Assembly (NCBI GenBank): GCA_024709225.1
Contig: JANJXC010000013.1
Coordinates: 1-64,000, forward strand
Length of the DNA: 64,000 nt
DNA from: Gammaproteobacteria bacterium
GTDB taxonomy: Bacteria; Pseudomonadota; Gammaproteobacteria; Thiohalomonadales; Thiohalomonadaceae
Reading direction: 5' to 3'
The position numbers and the translations under genes are program-made. The notes beneath the pieces are model-generated. The model was not told the origin of the DNA and did no database searches. It saw only the letters and a list, made by a program, of their open reading frames with translations. This document shows, one piece after another, positions 62,350 to 64,000 of this stretch. Every line of letters begins with the position of its first letter. The stretch's first letter is position 1.

Positions 62350-63954
62350 TCAGCGGATCTGTTCCAGCAGCGACGCGCCGCGCACTACCACCCGCTCGCC
62401 GCCGCCCAGGCCGCTGGTGATGGCGATGCGGGCGCCGTCCAGCGCCTCGATACTCACCCGCTGCGGGGTGAAATGCTCGGCACTCTGCTTGAGCCACACG
62501 CGCCACTCGCCACCGGGGCCGCGCGTCACCGCCTCGCGCGGCAGTGCCACGCCTTGCAAGGTGTCGGACAGGCGCGCGAACACGGTGACCTTTTCGTCCA
62601 CCGCCAGCGGCGGCAGCGGCGGCTGCAGTTCGAATTGCAGCGGCACCGCCTGCTGGCGCAGCCGCGTGCCGGCGCCGAGCAGGCGTGCCGGCAGTACCGC
62701 ACCGGAGGCCAGCCGCACGCTGGCGTCCAGGATGCGCGTGGCGAGGGCCGGCTCGTAGGCCAACGCATCCACCCACAGGCGTTGCGGCTGCACGATCTCG
62801 AACAGCGTGTCGCCGGCGGCCACCACGCCGCCGACGCGGGCGGTGGTGTGGCTCACCACCCCAGCGATCGGCGCGGTGAGCGCCTCCTCCCGATACAGGC
62901 CGGCGGCCACGGCGTCACGGCGCCGCTGCAGGCTGCTCACAGCCACTGCGGCGGCATCCAGTTCCTTCTCCGTCACGCTGTCGCGCAACTGCTGCAGCCG
63001 GATCAGTTGCCGTTCCGCCACTTCCAGCTCGCCCTTGATCTCCGCCAGCTGTGCCTCCTTCTCGCCGTGATCGATGGCGGCGGCCAGCGGCACCAGGCGC
63101 GCCAGCATCTGACCCTGGCGCACACCCTGGCCGAGGTGGGGCAGGCCGTCGGGGCCGGCCAGCAGGCGCCCGGCGCGCGGCGCCTGCACCGTGCCGCTGG
63201 CATTGGGATCGGGGATCACATGGCCCATCAGCTCCACGCTGCGCGCCAGCGCCGCCGGCTGCACCGGCAGGGTGCGGATATCCAGCAGGCGCTGGCTCGG
63301 CTTGGGCAGGAACAGGCCGCCGTCGGGCAGCCGCGCGGGCAGCGCGTCGGCGGCAACGATGTTCAGCGGTTCGGCGGCTGCGTGGGTGTGACCTTCATGG
63401 GCATGGCCGTCGGCCAGGGGCAGCAGCAGAAGCAGCACGGCGGGGGCGGCCGCCCGATTCAGGTGGCGGCGGCCGGCCAGCAGGGCCAGGGTGGCCAGCA
63501 GCAGCAAGGCCGTCACGCCGGGCCAGAGCCAGGTGGGAGCGGCGGTCCCGGTCTCCGCCGCCTGCGCGACCTCCAGCGTGGCAATCAACACCTCGTCGAC
63601 GTCACCGACGTGGACGAAGATCATCAGGTTGTGCGTGCCGGCCTGGGCCAGCGGCCCGGCCTCTGCGCGGTAGCTGCCGGGGCCTGTCTCCGTTGCCTCG
63701 ACACTCCACGCGCCCGACTCCAGCACCAGCGTGGCGCCGCTGACGGGGGCGTTGCTGTCCCAGGCGTCCAGCCACAGGGTGAGTGCGCCGTCATGCAGGC
63801 GGCCGAGCAGTTCCAGGCCGGAGCCATGGGCCTCGAAGCGGGGGGCGAGCGGTGCGGTCGGCAGTGCCGGTGCGGCATCGCCGTGGTCGTGGCCCTCATG
63901 GGCCGGCAGTACCGGCGCCCATAGCGCCAGCAGCAGGGGTAAAAAGATACGCAT
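62350..63954 (-). CDS. RND efflux periplasmic adaptor subunit (CzcB/CusB type)
   Basis: Signal peptide then AHEGHDHGD; second His-rich segment [15 protein letters not shown]; adaptor coiled coil and [21 protein letters not shown]. Confidence 0.9.
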   Translation of the reverse strand: MRIFLPLLLALWAPVLPAHEGHDHGDAAPALPTAPLAPRFEAHGSGLELLGRLHDGALTLWLDAWDSNAPVSGATLVLESGAWSVEATETGPGSYRAEAGPLAQAGTHNLMIFVHVGDVDEVLIATLEVAQAAETGTAAPTWLWPGVTALLLLATLALLAGRRHLNRAAAPAVLLLLLPLADGHAHEGHTHAAAEPLNIVAADALPARLPDGGLFLPKPSQRLLDIRTLPVQPAALARSVELMGHVIPDPNASGTVQAPRAGRLLAGPDGLPHLGQGVRQGQMLARLVPLAAAIDHGEKEAQLAEIKGELEVAERQLIRLQQLRDSVTEKELDAAAVAVSSLQRRRDAVAAGLYREEALTAPIAGVVSHTTARVGGVVAAGDTLFEIVQPQRLWVDALAYEPALATRILDASVRLASGAVLPARLLGAGTRLRQQAVPLQFELQPPLPPLAVDEKVTVFARLSDTLQGVALPREAVTRGPGGEWRVWLKQSAEHFTPQRVSIEALDGARIAITSGLGGGERVVVRGASLLEQIR

Positions 63955-64000
63955 GATGATCCTCGTCGGGTACGGAAATAAAACATCCATACGACAGGAC

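Noticed and set aside
60489-62420. 643-aa plus-strand ORF opposite CzcA-like gene
   Set aside because: Antisense to a clear RND transporter

Overview
High-GC, gammaproteobacterial-type chromosomal window. Most of it is well-packed housekeeping sequence: a complete pst operon (pstS, lipoprotein, pstC, pstA, pstB, phoU), valS, holC, pepA, lptF/lptG, a beta carbonic anhydrase, purL, a TIGR03545/TIGR03546 pair, motY-like, argG, two tandem PAS-GGDEF-EAL proteins, gloA and a CzcCBA-type metal efflux cluster. Three parts stand out. (1) About 0.9-6.9 kb, next to pst: two GT4 glycosyltransferases, a PAP2 phosphatase, a two-domain OlsF-like acyltransferase and a PlcP/LpxH-like metallophosphoesterase, with Pho-box-like 11-bp-phased half-sites in the intergenic gaps. 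I read this as a candidate phosphate-starvation membrane lipid remodelling island. (2) About 18.2-20.96 kb: a lower-GC accessory island with an attC-like hairpin, a stand-alone methionine aminopeptidase in a cassette-like setting, and an overlapping two-gene module of unknown function (one protein has a HEPN-like R-x6-H motif) bracketed by 48-bp direct repeats. (3) A family of intergenic inverted-repeat elements, about 10 copies in 64 kb, whose arms are heptanucleotide repeats and which supply the stop codons of several neighbouring genes. No rRNA, tRNA, integrase or convincing CRISPR array was seen. All calls come from reading the sequence and ORF translations; no database search was run.
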